NCBI RefSeq assembly: GCF_000154785.2
Contig: NC_015730.1
Span: 3,929,501-3,993,500, forward strand
Reading direction: 5' to 3'
DNA: 64,000 bases
Origin: Roseobacter litoralis Och 149
Lineage (GTDB): Bacteria; Pseudomonadota; Alphaproteobacteria; Rhodobacterales; Rhodobacteraceae
The notes under the pieces were generated by a model that worked only from the letters and a program-made list of their open reading frames with translations, had not been told where the DNA came from and made no database searches. This document shows, in pieces, positions 18,317-27,555 of the stretch. Each line of letters begins with the position of its first letter. Position 1 is the stretch's first letter. Both the position numbers and the translations under genes were made by a program.

Positions 18317-18903
18317 TCCAAGCCAAGCATCCACCGATGGGTCTTGCGAGCAGTGCGATTCATAGATGAGGCATCCACAAACCAAAGTGTTGTGCGGCGC
18401 GTCTTGGTTAACCCGCCAGTTACAATTTCGAATTAAGACACCTCTGAGTGATTTGTTGACGTGTTTTGTGCAAACAGAGGTCGCGTATGCTGTGGTTAGC
18501 CGGTTTGATGGGCGTAGTAGGTATCAGCGCGGCCTCCATCTGTATCTTTCAGCCCTGAGACGGCCCGAATGTCGATGCGCTTGACGGCGATCAAGATAAG
18601 CAAGACGAACCACACGAGCACGACACCCGGACCTTATGCTGCTCTTGGCCGATATCATTATCGGCGCCACTGGGCCGGAAGTGGCCGTTGTAGATGATCC
18701 TTGCGACGCAGCGGTGCGGAACGCTCTGTGGCCGAAGTCTGAGGCGATACGGATCTGGGCACGTCAGACGTCACGCCAATCCCACTGAATTCCGGGTCAA
18801 TCGTTGGCCTTGGACAGATTTGATACCATCGCAATGCAGGCAAAGCGGTAACTGCAGAGATTCAATAATTGCCTTCTGTCAAAAACCCGCCTATACGCGC
18901 CCA
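18317..18903. other. Gene-poor stretch upstream of rpsO
   Basis: No intact gene of recognisable family lies here. The only coding-like signal is the short reading frame at 18487-18558 and its continuation (listed separately). No tRNA fold, insertion-sequence end or long inverted repeat was seen by eye. Composition is close to the flanks. Confidence 0.6.
18487..18657 (+). pseudogene. Possible remnant of a small membrane-anchored acidic protein
   Basis: An ATG at 18487, preceded by AGAGG, opens a strongly hydrophobic frame (MLWLAGLMGVVGISAAS and on) that meets TGA at 18556-18558. The same frame beyond the stop encodes an acidic stretch (DGPNVDALDGDQDKQDEP). A hydrophobic anchor plus acidic segment resembles N-termini of calcium-binding proteins seen in roseobacters, so this may be a decayed gene. 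It could equally be a 23-aa membrane peptide, or chance. Confidence 0.25.
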
Positions 18904-18934
18904 TCGCCGAAAGGAATCCCGTTTTTTCCGGCGA
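18904..18934 (+). promoter_or_regulatory. Hairpin in the rpsO leader
   Basis: A stem TCGCCG/CGGCGA, extended by AAA/TTT across a 1-base bulge, lies about 70 bases upstream of the rpsO start codon. It is a candidate for the S15 autoregulatory leader structure known in several bacterial groups. Only the pairing and position support this. Confidence 0.3.
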
Positions 18935-19005
18935 CCCTCCACGGGCCTGTGCTGGACGACATCCCGGCCTGCGCCTTATTGAAACCTTAAAATTAGGAGA
19001 CCCCG

Positions 19006-19275
19006 ATGTCGATTACAGCCGAAGAAAAAGCCCGCGTCATGAAAGATTTTGCAACCAAAGAAGGCGACACAGGTTCGCCCGAAGTACAGGTTGCGATCCT
19101 GAGTTCGCGCATTGCTACACTGACCGAGCATTTCAAAACGCATAAAAAAGACAATCATGGCCGCCGCGGTCTGCTGAAGATGGTGGCAACACGCCGCAAA
19201 CTTCTGGACTACACAAAGGCCAAAGACGAGGCACGGTATCAGGACCTGATCAAGCGTCTTGGACTGCGTCGCTAA
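19006..19275 (+). CDS. rpsO: 30S ribosomal protein S15
   Basis: S15 is a primary 16S rRNA-binding protein of the platform. The 89-aa length is exact for the family. The sequence runs [56 protein letters not shown] and ends [12 protein letters not shown]. An AGGAG-type site (TTAGGAGACCCCG) precedes the ATG. pnp, its usual neighbour, lies about 4.1 kb downstream, separated by four other genes. Confidence 0.98.
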   Translation: MSITAEEKARVMKDFATKEGDTGSPEVQVAILSSRIATLTEHFKTHKKDNHGRRGLLKMVATRRKLLDYTKAKDEARYQDLIKRLGLRR

Positions 19276-19290
19276 GCGATCGCTTCAAAG

Positions 19291-19318
19291 CCAACCGTGG
19301 ACAGCGTGTTTCGGTTGG
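19291..19318 (+). other. Hairpin in the rpsO 3' untranslated region
   Basis: A 7-bp inverted repeat, CCAACCG and CGGTTGG, with a 14-base loop lies 16 bases after the rpsO stop codon. It has no T-run, so it may stabilise the transcript rather than terminate it. The true terminator candidate is at 19398. Confidence 0.4.
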
Positions 19319-19397
19319 AACGCATCTGCAAATCAAGCCGGCACATCGAACTAGACCCGTTGGTCGCGCCGATTAGCTCCGAGCGCATAAACGAAAG

Positions 19398-19425
19398 AAA
19401 CCGCGTCATATGGCGCGGTTTTTTT
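19398..19425 (+). terminator. Intrinsic terminator after rpsO
   Basis: An 8-bp stem, AAACCGCG and CGCGGTTT, with an 8-base loop continues directly into a run of T (seven in all, counting the arm). Confidence 0.8.
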
Positions 19426-19475
19426 AATGGATAAGCCACCTGCACAACCACGTCAGCTTACGCTAGGGTCTTGGC

Positions 19476-20066
19476 ATGTATACCTTTGCCGCCGCTGTCT
19501 TTTTTCTGATCATTACCCCGGGACCCGGCGTTTTGTCCGCAGCCGGTGTCGGCGCGTCATTCGGCGCGCAGGCCGGAACGCGCTATCTTGTCGGGCTCTT
19601 CATCGGCACCAATCTGGTTTGTCTGGCCGTCGTAAGCGGGTTGACCGCCTTTCTGTTCGCCGATCCCCGCTTGCGCACGGTCTTGTTTTTCGCCTCTATC
19701 GCTTATCTGACCTATCTGGCGCTGCGCATCGGATTCGCGGGCAGTAAGATCGCGTTCATCGAACGACAAAAACCGCCGGGCGTTATGGGCGGAATTGCGC
19801 TGCAGGCGATCAACCCCAAAGCTTATGCGGTCAACACGGCCCTATTTTCCGGTTTCGGGTTTATGTCGGGCAACCTCTTGCTGGAAATCACCCTGAAATT
19901 CCTCATCATGAATGCCATTTGGATACCGATCCATTTCGCGTGGCTCTACCTTGGGATCACCCTGCGCAGAATGAACCTCCCCGAGCGGACACAAAGATCC
20001 ATTAATGTCGCCATGGCTGTATCGATGATGGCGGTTGTCGGCTTGGCCGCGGCGGCTCAGTTCTGA
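19476..20066 (+). CDS. LysE-family amino-acid exporter
   Basis: This 196-aa inner-membrane protein has about six hydrophobic segments. The N-terminal signature FFLIITPGPGVLSAAGVGASFG is the RhtB/LysE motif, and the mid-protein loop AINPKAYAVNTALFSG matches the family's NPK motif. Members export amino acids or derivatives such as homoserine lactone and threonine; the substrate here is unknown. The gene lies immediately after the rpsO terminator and stands alone. AGGG lies 8 bases before the ATG. Confidence 0.9.
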   Translation: MYTFAAAVFFLIITPGPGVLSAAGVGASFGAQAGTRYLVGLFIGTNLVCLAVVSGLTAFLFADPRLRTVLFFASIAYLTYLALRIGFAGSKIAFIERQKPPGVMGGIALQAINPKAYAVNTALFSGFGFMSGNLLLEITLKFLIMNAIWIPIHFAWLYLGITLRRMNLPERTQRSINVAMAVSMMAVVGLAAAAQF

Positions 20067-20340
20067 ACCGTAACAGGTGCCGCACACCATCAAAGATTTC
20101 GCGATGCCGCCTACTTCCTTCGCAGGATTAGTCATAATCGCTGCATTATCTGGCAACTTTAGTCAAAAACACTGTGTTTCAGAAAAATGAAGGTTAAAGT
20201 TTCCTTAAATTCTTCTATCATCACGGGTGAGAGGTCGTGCAATACACCCGCTTACAGTTTGCGACCGGCCTGACCAACAGGACTCTCCTCTCCCGGCCAC
20301 AGACCCAGATTATGGGCGGGCTGACAGGAGATACTTCACA

Positions 20341-20778
20341 ATGACAACAAAACTGCTAGTGGGCCTTGATGGCCACAGCTCAGGCGAGCGTGCACTGGCA
20401 TATGGCGAAAGTATGGCAAAACTCATCGGAAACTGTACGCTTCTGGTGGTCTATGTCATCGAATGGTCGCCCTATTCCTTCCAAACCGCCGAAGAAAACG
20501 CCCAACGCCACAAACGCCGCGAGGAAGAAATTTCAACCGCGATGTCGCGCGTCGTGCAACCCGCATTGGACAGTCTGAAAGAAAAAGGCATCACGGCCGA
20601 AGGCATGGTGCGACATGGCAATGTTTCAGACACGCTTGAATCCATCGCATCCAGTAAGTCTGCCGATCAAATCATCGTTGGTCGCTCGACGGAAACCGGG
20701 CTGTCACAACGCATATTCGGCAGCTCCACTGCTAATCTGGTGATGCAAGCCACCGTACCAGTCACAGTGGTCGCATAA
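20341..20778 (+). CDS. Universal stress protein (UspA family)
   Basis: The 145-aa single-domain UspA protein starts TTKLLVGLDGHSSGERALAYG and ends GRSTETGLSQRIFGSSTANLV then VPVTVVA. The ATP-binding loop normally reads GxxGx9G(S/T). Here the second glycine is a threonine (GRST), while the terminal GS is kept, so ATP binding is plausible but not assured. AGGAG lies about 10 bases before the ATG. It is 10 bases upstream of the sodium:alanine symporter gene, implying co-expression of a stress protein with a transporter. Confidence 0.9.
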   Translation: MTTKLLVGLDGHSSGERALAYGESMAKLIGNCTLLVVYVIEWSPYSFQTAEENAQRHKRREEEISTAMSRVVQPALDSLKEKGITAEGMVRHGNVSDTLESIASSKSADQIIVGRSTETGLSQRIFGSSTANLVMQATVPVTVVA

Positions 20779-20788
20779 GGAAAACACA

Positions 20789-22342
20789 ATGCATAAAAAA
20801 CTAAACTATTTGGCAGCTTCTGCCACACTCGCGATGATGGCCAATCCGGCCATGGCGCAAGAGGCCAGTTCTCTTGATGCGCGCGTGAACGAGATGTTCG
20901 CGACGTTTACAGGGCCCTTTGTCAGCCTGATATTTGCACCTTTTCCGGGCACGAGCTTCCCGTGGATTGTTCTGTGGCTGGTGGTCGCGGCAACTGTCTT
21001 CACGATCTATTTCGGTTTCGTCCAGCTTCGGTTTTTTGGACATGCGATCTCTCTGGTCAAAGGCGACTACTCTGACCCGAATGACGCAGGCGAAGTCAGC
21101 CACTTTCAGGCGCTTGCAACAGCGCTTTCCGGCACGGTCGGGCTCGGCAATATTGCCGGTGTGGCGGTCGCGGTCGGCATCGGTGGGCCCGGCGCGACGT
21201 TCTGGATGATCCTTGCGGGTCTGCTTGGCATGGCCTCGAAATTCACCGAATGTACGCTTGGCGTCAAATACCGCAATGAATACCCCGATGGCACCGTTTC
21301 CGGTGGCCCGATGTATTACATGTCCAAGGGCTTTGACGAACTTGGTCTTCCTGGCGGCAAAATTCTGGCTGTCCTCTTCTCAGTGTTCTGTATTCTTGGC
21401 GCACTTGGTGGAGGCAACATGTTTCAGGCCAACCAAGCGCATGCTCAGATCACCCAAATCACCGGAGACTATCCCGGCTGGATCACCGGTATCATCTTTG
21501 CCGGTGTGGTTTTCGCTGTAATCGTCGGCGGGATCAAATCCATCGCGAAGGTTACCGAAAAGGTCGTTCCCTTCATGGGCATCCTTTATGTCGGTGCGGC
21601 GCTTATCATTCTGATCGTGAACTACGATATGATTGGTTGGGCCTTTAGCCAGATCTTTGTCGGGGCCTTTACCGGGCTTGGGGTTGCAGGCGGTTTCGTC
21701 GGCGCCTTGATCCAAGGGTTCAAACGGGCTGCGTTTTCAAACGAGGCGGGCGTGGGTTCCGCCGCGATTGCGCACTCCGCGGTGAAAACCAAGGAACCGA
21801 TCACCGAAGGGTTTGTATCCCTGCTGGAACCGCTGATCGACACGGTTGTGATCTGCACGATGACGGCATTGGTGATCATCATCTCGCAACAGCTGATCGT
21901 TGATGAGGCAACCGGCAACTACATGCTTAATGAAGCAGGCTCCGCGATTGCGACTGTCGATGGCAACACGGGTGTGGCGCTGACCTCCGCAGCCTTCGCG
22001 TCCGGCATCAGTTGGTTCCCCTTCATTCTGGCCATCGCCGTGGTACTCTTTGCTTTCTCCACAATGATCTCGTGGTCCTACTACGGGTTAAAAGCATGGA
22101 CCTATCTCTTTGGTGAAGGCAAAACATCTGAGCTGACGTTCAAGGTCATCTTCTGCATCTTCATCGTGATCGGCGCTGCGGCCAGCCTTGGCCCTGTGAT
22201 CGATTTCTCGGATGCTGCGATCTTTGCCATGGCCGTTGTGAACATCTTCGCGCTCTACTTCCTGATGAAGCTGGTTCGCGCGGAACTGGCCAGCTACAGC
22301 GCCCGCCTCAAATCAGGCGAAATCAAGAAGTTCAGCCACTAA
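20789..22342 (+). CDS. Sodium:alanine/glycine symporter (AGCS family)
   Basis: The 517-aa protein has roughly ten to eleven membrane segments. The AGCS signatures are the ALSGTVGLGNIAGVAVAVG block with GPGATFWM after it, then GVKYRNEYPDGTVSGGPMYY and FKRAAFSNEAGVGSAAIAH. The family imports alanine or glycine with sodium. Unusually, the N-terminus looks like a signal peptide (residues 1-24, ending NPAMAQ) ahead of the transporter core. AAGGAAAA precedes the ATG. It is cotranscribed with uspA and ends in a strong GC hairpin at 22347. Confidence 0.95.
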   Translation: MHKKLNYLAASATLAMMANPAMAQEASSLDARVNEMFATFTGPFVSLIFAPFPGTSFPWIVLWLVVAATVFTIYFGFVQLRFFGHAISLVKGDYSDPNDAGEVSHFQALATALSGTVGLGNIAGVAVAVGIGGPGATFWMILAGLLGMASKFTECTLGVKYRNEYPDGTVSGGPMYYMSKGFDELGLPGGKILAVLFSVFCILGALGGGNMFQANQAHAQITQITGDYPGWITGIIFAGVVFAVIVGGIKSIAKVTEKVVPFMGILYVGAALIILIVNYDMIGWAFSQIFVGAFTGLGVAGGFVGALIQGFKRAAFSNEAGVGSAAIAHSAVKTKEPITEGFVSLLEPLIDTVVICTMTALVIIISQQLIVDEATGNYMLNEAGSAIATVDGNTGVALTSAAFASGISWFPFILAIAVVLFAFSTMISWSYYGLKAWTYLFGEGKTSELTFKVIFCIFIVIGAAASLGPVIDFSDAAIFAMAVVNIFALYFLMKLVRAELASYSARLKSGEIKKFSH

Positions 22343-22346
22343 AGAC

Positions 22347-22376
22347 GCCGGGCGCGCCCTTCGCGGCGCGCCCGGC
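22347..22376 (+). terminator. Strong GC-rich hairpin after the symporter gene
   Basis: Perfect 12-bp arms, GCCGGGCGCGCC and GGCGCGCCCGGC, enclose a 6-base loop 4 bases after the stop codon. No T-run follows, so it may block 3' exonucleases or work with Rho rather than act as a simple terminator. Confidence 0.55.
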
Positions 22377-22512
22377 TGTACATCTGAGTGTGTTTCGACA
22401 TCTTTGTGTGCCACGCAGAACAATTAACCCAGCGCTCCAAGCACAACTGGACTAATTTTTTTGAACTCTAACAATCATTGTAGTTGTTTTTACTCTTTGT
22501 TAGCTGCACGAA

Positions 22513-23181
22513 ATGAACCTTTCTTCCAGATTTGCACCAAACGAGACCATCGCAGAGAAATTACTGCCGTTGGTAATTGAGGTGTCCGATGACGGGTCAC
22601 ATGATCTTTCCCACATCCTCAGAGTCTGGCGAAACGTGCAGCTGCTGAGGGAACGAGAAGGTGGTGACGCCGCCATCCTGACAGCAGCGACGCTGCTTCA
22701 TGACTACGTAGACGTGCCAAAAACTTCACCGCTCAGATCATCCGCATCTCGTATGGCGGCTGAGGAAGCAACTAAGATTCTGACGGATCTTGATTGGGAT
22801 CAAAGCAGAATCCAAAGAGTAGCCCATGCGATCGAAGCGCATAGCTATTCAGCGGGAATAAAGCCGGTCAGCTTAGAAGCAAAAATATTGCAAGACGCAG
22901 ATCGGCTTGATGCAATCGGGCATATAGGGATCGCTCGCTGTTTCTACGTCTCAGGACGTCTTGGTCGAGCAATTTATGATCTGGAAAACCCTGACGCATC
23001 AAACCGGGATCTGGATGATGCCACCTATTCTGTCGATCATTTCTACACCAAACTACTACACCTGTCTGAGACGTTCCAAACGGAGACTGGACGCAAGTTG
23101 GGAGCAGAGCGGCATAAAGTCACGCGAGACTTTTTAACCGGCCTGCTCAATGAAGTTTCTCCTGAAATATCTGCGTCCTGA
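22513..23181 (+). CDS. HD-domain phosphohydrolase (YedJ-like)
   Basis: This 222-aa protein has the HD metal-binding set: His in SHDLSHILRVW, the LLHDYVD doublet, His in AIEAHSYSAG and Asp in LQDADRLDAIG. The order H...HD...D and the LDAIG segment point to the YedJ-like HD group, whose substrates are uncertain (nucleotide-type phosphates in related proteins). The gene and its leader are more AT-rich than their neighbours and use AGA, ATA and TTA codons, which are rare nearby. This hints at recent acquisition into the rpsO-pnp interval. Confidence 0.85.
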   Translation: MNLSSRFAPNETIAEKLLPLVIEVSDDGSHDLSHILRVWRNVQLLREREGGDAAILTAATLLHDYVDVPKTSPLRSSASRMAAEEATKILTDLDWDQSRIQRVAHAIEAHSYSAGIKPVSLEAKILQDADRLDAIGHIGIARCFYVSGRLGRAIYDLENPDASNRDLDDATYSVDHFYTKLLHLSETFQTETGRKLGAERHKVTRDFLTGLLNEVSPEISAS

Positions 23182-23382
23182 GTGTTCACCAAAGGGTCAG
23201 CGACAGAATGCACAGCCAATATTCGCTTCTTGATCCATCCCTTTCCAAATGCCCGTATCTCGTGTACCACCGCGCCATCTGAAAGCCGGCGCCCGGACCT
23301 CAGCGCCGCCAAAAGAAGATACCGGGGTCAGGGGGAATTCGCCCTCTATGAAATGGCCAATGGGCCGAAACAGGAAACGTAG

Positions 23383-25518
23383 ATGTTTAACGAGACGAAA
23401 AAATCAATTGAGTGGGGCGAAGAGACGCTCACACTGGAAACAGGAAAAGTGGCCCGTCAGGCAGATGGGTCGGTGATTGCAACGCTGGGCGAAACCAGCG
23501 TCATGGCAAACGTCACCTTTGCCAAGAAACAAAAACCCGGTCAGGATTTCTTTCCGCTGACCGTGCACTATCAGGAAAAATACTACGCTGCGGGTAAAGT
23601 CCCCGGTGGTTTCTTCAAGCGCGAAGCGCGCCCGACTGAAAAAGAAACGCTGACCGCGCGTTTGATTGACCGCCCCTTGCGGCCACTGTTCGTCCCCGGC
23701 TTCAAAAACGAAGTTCTGGTGATGTGCACCGTTCTGTCCCACGATCTGGTGAATGACCCCGATATGGTCGCGATGATTGCGGCCTCTGCGGCGCTGACGA
23801 TTTCTGGCGCACCGTTCATGGGCCCCATCGCGGGTTGCCGCGTCGGTTACGAGGGTGGCGAATACGTTCTCAACCCGACTGTCGACGACATGCAGGACCT
23901 TCGCCTGAACCCTGAACAGCGCCTCGATCTGGTCGTTGCCGGGACAAAAGACGCGGTGATGATGGTCGAATCCGAAGCCTATGAGCTGTCCGAAGCAGAA
24001 ATGCTCGGCGCGGTGAAATTCGCCCATGACGCGATTCAGCCAGTGCTCGACCTGATCATTGATCTGGCCGAAGACACAGCGAAAGAGCCGTTTGACTTCG
24101 CCCCTGCCGATTATTCTGAGCTTTCCGCAGCCGTTAAAGCTGCTGGTGAGACAGAGATGCGCGCCGCCTTTGCGATTTCTGACAAGCAGGAACGCACATC
24201 GGCTGTTTCCGCTGCCCGTGACACCATCATGGCCGCGCTGACAGACGAGCAGAAAGAAGATCCAAACCTCGGCTCCGCGATGAAGGGTCTTGAAGGCTCC
24301 ATCCTGCGCGGTGACGTGGTGAAAACTGGCACACGGATTGACGGTCGTAAAACCGACGAAATCCGCGATATCGTGTCTGAAACGGGTCTTTTGCCCCGGA
24401 CCCACGGTTCGGCGTTGTTCACCCGTGGTGAGACGCAAGGTCTTGTCGTGACCACACTGGGCACTGGCGATGACGAGCAATTCATCGACGCGCTGCACGG
24501 GAACTTCAAATCGAACTTCCTGCTGCATTATAACTTCCCGCCCTACTCGGTCGGTGAAGCAGGTCGCGTGGGCCCTCCCGGACGTCGTGAAATCGGTCAC
24601 GGTAAATTGGCGTGGCGTGCGTTGCAGGCGGTTCTGCCAGCGGCGACCGACTTCCCATATACCGTGCGTGTCGTCTCCGAGATCACCGAATCAAACGGTT
24701 CATCTTCGATGGCATCGGTCTGCGGTGGTTCCTTGTCCATGATGGACGCGGGCGTTCCGCTCAAGGCACCGGTTGCCGGTGTTGCCATGGGTCTGATCCT
24801 CGAAGAGGACGGTTCCTACGCGATCCTGTCGGATATCTTGGGTGACGAAGACCACCTTGGCGACATGGATTTCAAAGTGGCCGGTACAGAAGCCGGGATC
24901 ACATCGTTGCAGATGGACATCAAGATCGCAGGCATCACGCCCGAGATCATGGAGAAAGCACTGGAGCAGGCCAAAGCGGGTCGTATCCACATTCTGGGCG
25001 AGATGGCAAAAGCCATCACCGGCGCGCAGGATTTCTCGATCCACGCGCCACGCATCGAAACCATGCAGATCCCAACGGATAAAATCCGCGAAGTGATCGG
25101 TTCTGGCGGTAAAGTCATCCGCGAGATCGTGGAAGTTTCCGGTGCCAAAGTGGACATCAACGACGAAGGCATCATCAAGATCGCCAGCCCGAACGGCGAA
25201 GCGATCAAGAAAGCCTACGACATGATCCACTCCATCGTGGCCGAACCCGAAGAAGGCATGGTTTACACCGGGACAGTCGTCAAGATCGTCGATTTTGGTG
25301 CTTTCGTGAACTTCTTTGGCAAGCGGGACGGTCTTGTGCACGTCTCCCAGATCGAGAACCGCCGCCTGAACCACCCTTCCGACGTTCTGAAAGAAGGTCA
25401 GGAAGTAAAGGTCAAGCTGCTGGGCTTTGATGATCGCGGCAAAGTCCGCCTGTCGATGAAAGTCGTCGATCAGGAAACCGGCGAAGAAGTCAAAAAAGAA
25501 GAAGCGGCAGCTGACTGA
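23383..25518 (+). CDS. pnp: Polyribonucleotide nucleotidyltransferase (PNPase)
   Basis: This 3'-5' phosphorolytic exoribonuclease of the degradosome has 711 aa. Two RNase PH domains are present (first: [21 protein letters not shown]; second: [42 protein letters not shown]). A KH domain follows ([18 protein letters not shown]), then an S1 domain ([20 protein letters not shown]). AGGAAA precedes the ATG. The 200-base leader between the HD gene and pnp holds small inverted repeats but no gene I can support. Confidence 0.98.
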   Translation: MFNETKKSIEWGEETLTLETGKVARQADGSVIATLGETSVMANVTFAKKQKPGQDFFPLTVHYQEKYYAAGKVPGGFFKREARPTEKETLTARLIDRPLRPLFVPGFKNEVLVMCTVLSHDLVNDPDMVAMIAASAALTISGAPFMGPIAGCRVGYEGGEYVLNPTVDDMQDLRLNPEQRLDLVVAGTKDAVMMVESEAYELSEAEMLGAVKFAHDAIQPVLDLIIDLAEDTAKEPFDFAPADYSELSAAVKAAGETEMRAAFAISDKQERTSAVSAARDTIMAALTDEQKEDPNLGSAMKGLEGSILRGDVVKTGTRIDGRKTDEIRDIVSETGLLPRTHGSALFTRGETQGLVVTTLGTGDDEQFIDALHGNFKSNFLLHYNFPPYSVGEAGRVGPPGRREIGHGKLAWRALQAVLPAATDFPYTVRVVSEITESNGSSSMASVCGGSLSMMDAGVPLKAPVAGVAMGLILEEDGSYAILSDILGDEDHLGDMDFKVAGTEAGITSLQMDIKIAGITPEIMEKALEQAKAGRIHILGEMAKAITGAQDFSIHAPRIETMQIPTDKIREVIGSGGKVIREIVEVSGAKVDINDEGIIKIASPNGEAIKKAYDMIHSIVAEPEEGMVYTGTVVKIVDFGAFVNFFGKRDGLVHVSQIENRRLNHPSDVLKEGQEVKVKLLGFDDRGKVRLSMKVVDQETGEEVKKEEAAAD

Positions 25519-25540
25519 TCCGCATTATTCTCAGAAAACC

Positions 25541-25570
25541 AAACCCCGGCGGCAACGTCGGGGTTTTTTG
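25541..25570 (+). terminator. Intrinsic terminator after pnp
   Basis: AACCCCG and CGGGGTT flank a 10-base loop, followed by a T-run, 23 bases after the pnp stop codon. Confidence 0.8.
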
Positions 25571-25575
25571 TTTGT

Positions 25576-26460
25576 CTACCGGCGTTCGTACTTGCCTTTA
25601 AACCAGGTTAGACGCATCTGCTCTTTGGCAGAAACCCGCCGGAGTTTGTTCAGAAACAACCACATCTGAAACCGTTCCGAAACTGAAATGTCGGGCTCTC
25701 GGAAAGCAATGCGCATGGCCCCGAACGAGGGCAGCAGAAAACGCTTGAACCGGGGAATGTAGTACTTCCACCGTTTCTTTGGATCCGCGTTACGAATCTG
25801 AGCGCCAAGAATACGCCGCCGCTTGATCACATGTGCTTCCATTGATGCGCGTGCAGGGTGGCCAACGATAACTTCGGACACGTAAAGCTGCTCGACACCT
25901 TGCGCCATACAACGCCTTGCCCACTCCATATCCCCACCGGATAAGGCGGTATCATCGAACAGACCAACCATCTCAAACGCAGCGCGACGCGCAAAAACAT
26001 TTGCGGTCGCAGCCCGACCCTGAGTAGCATAATGCTCTTGCTTGAGAGACATCATGCGATCCACACGCTCTGCAACCGTCCACACCTGACCTGCCGCCGC
26101 AAGCTTGACAGCACCAGCAAACCGCATGACGTTCGGATGGGCCTCAAGGACCTTTAGGCCATGCGCTATATAGTCCGGCCGCGGCCTTCAATCAGCATCG
26201 GCAAAAAACAAAAGGTTTGTGCCCGCGGCGCGTATACCTGCATTGCGCGCGGCATATGACCCCGGTTTCGGCTCCTGAATCACGCGGGCATTGGGCGGTA
26301 AACGAAAGTCATCCGGCACATCATCAGAGACTGCATTATTGGCGACAATGATTTCAAAATCGGACGCAGGTGTTGTTTGCGCGGCCAACAGGTCAAGGCA
26401 AAGCTGCAGATCCTGCCAGCTATGATAGGTCGGGATAATAACGGACGCTTTTTTGTTCAA
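25576..26460 (-). pseudogene. Glycosyltransferase family 2, interrupted by an in-frame TGA
   Basis: Two reading frames in the same phase (26460-26188 and its continuation to 25576) together make one 294-codon GT-A glycosyltransferase. The first part starts at TTG (GGAG upstream) and runs KASVIIPTYHSWQDLQLCLDLL to the DxD-type FFADAD. Codon 91 (26190-26188) is TGA. The next codons, RPRPDYIAHGLKVLEAHPN, continue the family pattern, where Cys (FxDADC) is usual, so a single-base TGC/TGT to TGA change explains the break. The acceptor-side part includes SGGDMEWARRCMAQG. Nonsense mutation or sequencing error is more likely than recoding. Confidence 0.8.
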
Positions 26461-26534
26461 CTGAACACTCCGCTTGACGCATGACGCTTCCAGCGCTGGT
26501 TGCGCTGGCCCGGTATAGACAGTAATCGGTATTT

Positions 26535-27512
26535 ATGTCCACATCGCGCACCCTTCGCATTACGGTTTCAACCCTCACCCGGCAGCGCCCTGCCATGCTT
26601 GCTGCGCTTATTGAAAGCTGGGGCAAAATGGCCTTGCCCGTTGATTGCGAAATCACTTGTCTGGTTGTGGAAAACGACAGTGAACCCAAGAGTGTCGGGG
26701 TGATTGAAGCGGCTAAGCCACTGCCCAACGGCATGGGGTTGGCCTATGTGCTTGAAACCGAGCCAGGTATTCCGTTCGGGCGCAACCGGGCGGCAAAAGA
26801 AGCGATCGCTGCCGGATCAGATTTGCTGGCCTTTGTGGACGATGATGAGATCGTGGCAGAAGACTGGCTGCTCAAGCTTATCGCCGCTTACCGCCAAAGC
26901 GAGGCGCTTTTGATCGGCGGGCCATTGCGCGTCAAGCAGACACCGCGCAAGCTGTCCTTCATTGACGCACTCATGGATAAATGTATCGCCCGCAGATACC
27001 TGCGCAAGGAAACGCGCGCCGCCCGCCGCGCCGATCTGACCGGCACGCCGGGTGTGACCATCGTCACCAACAACTGGCTGGCCGAAACCTCGGTTTTCGA
27101 AAAGCACGGTATCTGGTTTGACGAGAAAATGCGTTTTACCGGCGGGACGGACTCCAAGCTCTGTGCTGAGGTGAAGGCCGCCGGATTGCCCACCGCATGG
27201 GCTGCTGACGCTGCCGTTTATGAAGAAATCCCGCTTGAGCGGCTCGCCGTAAGTTATCAGTTCAAACGGGGTCGGGATCAATCCTCGACCAATTACTCCC
27301 GCAAGCTCGAAGGGCAACCCTCGGCAAAATACAATGTGCTGGTCAGCGTGCCGATCAAGATCGTCATCATCTGCGGTCTTGTGATCGCCCTGCCGTTTAC
27401 AGGCGGGCGCACCTTGCTGGACGTTGTACGCACGTCGGGCTGGGTGGCCGGTCGTTTCGACGCGCTGCTTGGGCGCCGTTCTGATCTTTATAAAACCGTC
27501 ACGGGCGATTAG
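26535..27512 (+). CDS. Glycosyltransferase family 2
   Basis: This intact 325-aa GT-A fold glycosyltransferase starts RITVSTLTRQRPAMLAALIESW. It carries the nucleotide-sugar/metal motif FVDDDEIVAEDWL, an acceptor-site segment RFTGGTDSKLCAEVKAAG, and one hydrophobic segment near residues 270-290 (VPIKIVIICGLVIALPF) that probably anchors it to the inner membrane. It is divergent from the broken glycosyltransferase, 74 bases away, and the two may have served one surface-glycan pathway. Donor and acceptor are unknown. No convincing ribosome-binding site precedes the ATG. Confidence 0.87.
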   Translation: MSTSRTLRITVSTLTRQRPAMLAALIESWGKMALPVDCEITCLVVENDSEPKSVGVIEAAKPLPNGMGLAYVLETEPGIPFGRNRAAKEAIAAGSDLLAFVDDDEIVAEDWLLKLIAAYRQSEALLIGGPLRVKQTPRKLSFIDALMDKCIARRYLRKETRAARRADLTGTPGVTIVTNNWLAETSVFEKHGIWFDEKMRFTGGTDSKLCAEVKAAGLPTAWAADAAVYEEIPLERLAVSYQFKRGRDQSSTNYSRKLEGQPSAKYNVLVSVPIKIVIICGLVIALPFTGGRTLLDVVRTSGWVAGRFDALLGRRSDLYKTVTGD

Positions 27513-27555
27513 CGGCAGGCCCGCACCCTGCATGTCGCGGGCACGGGCGGATTTC

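Noticed and set aside
20067..20340. Glycine riboswitch in the leader of the UspA-symporter operon
   Set aside because: A riboswitch would make sense for this transporter family, but the tandem GGAGAG-type aptamer cores and linker were not found. Only short scattered pairings are present in this 274-base gap.
23182..23382. 66-codon GTG-initiated frame filling the gap before pnp
   Set aside because: It fits the gap exactly, but has no ribosome-binding site, no family resemblance and uneven composition. It is more likely the pnp 5' leader.
23404..24600. 398-aa open frame on the minus strand inside pnp
   Set aside because: It is antisense to the conserved PNPase frame, with histidine/cysteine-rich low-complexity composition typical of shadow frames in GC-rich genes.
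26188..26190. Selenocysteine at the TGA of the glycosyltransferase
   Set aside because: The position is a Cys site, but the family is not known to contain selenocysteine and no clear bacterial SECIS loop was seen just downstream. Nonsense mutation is simpler.
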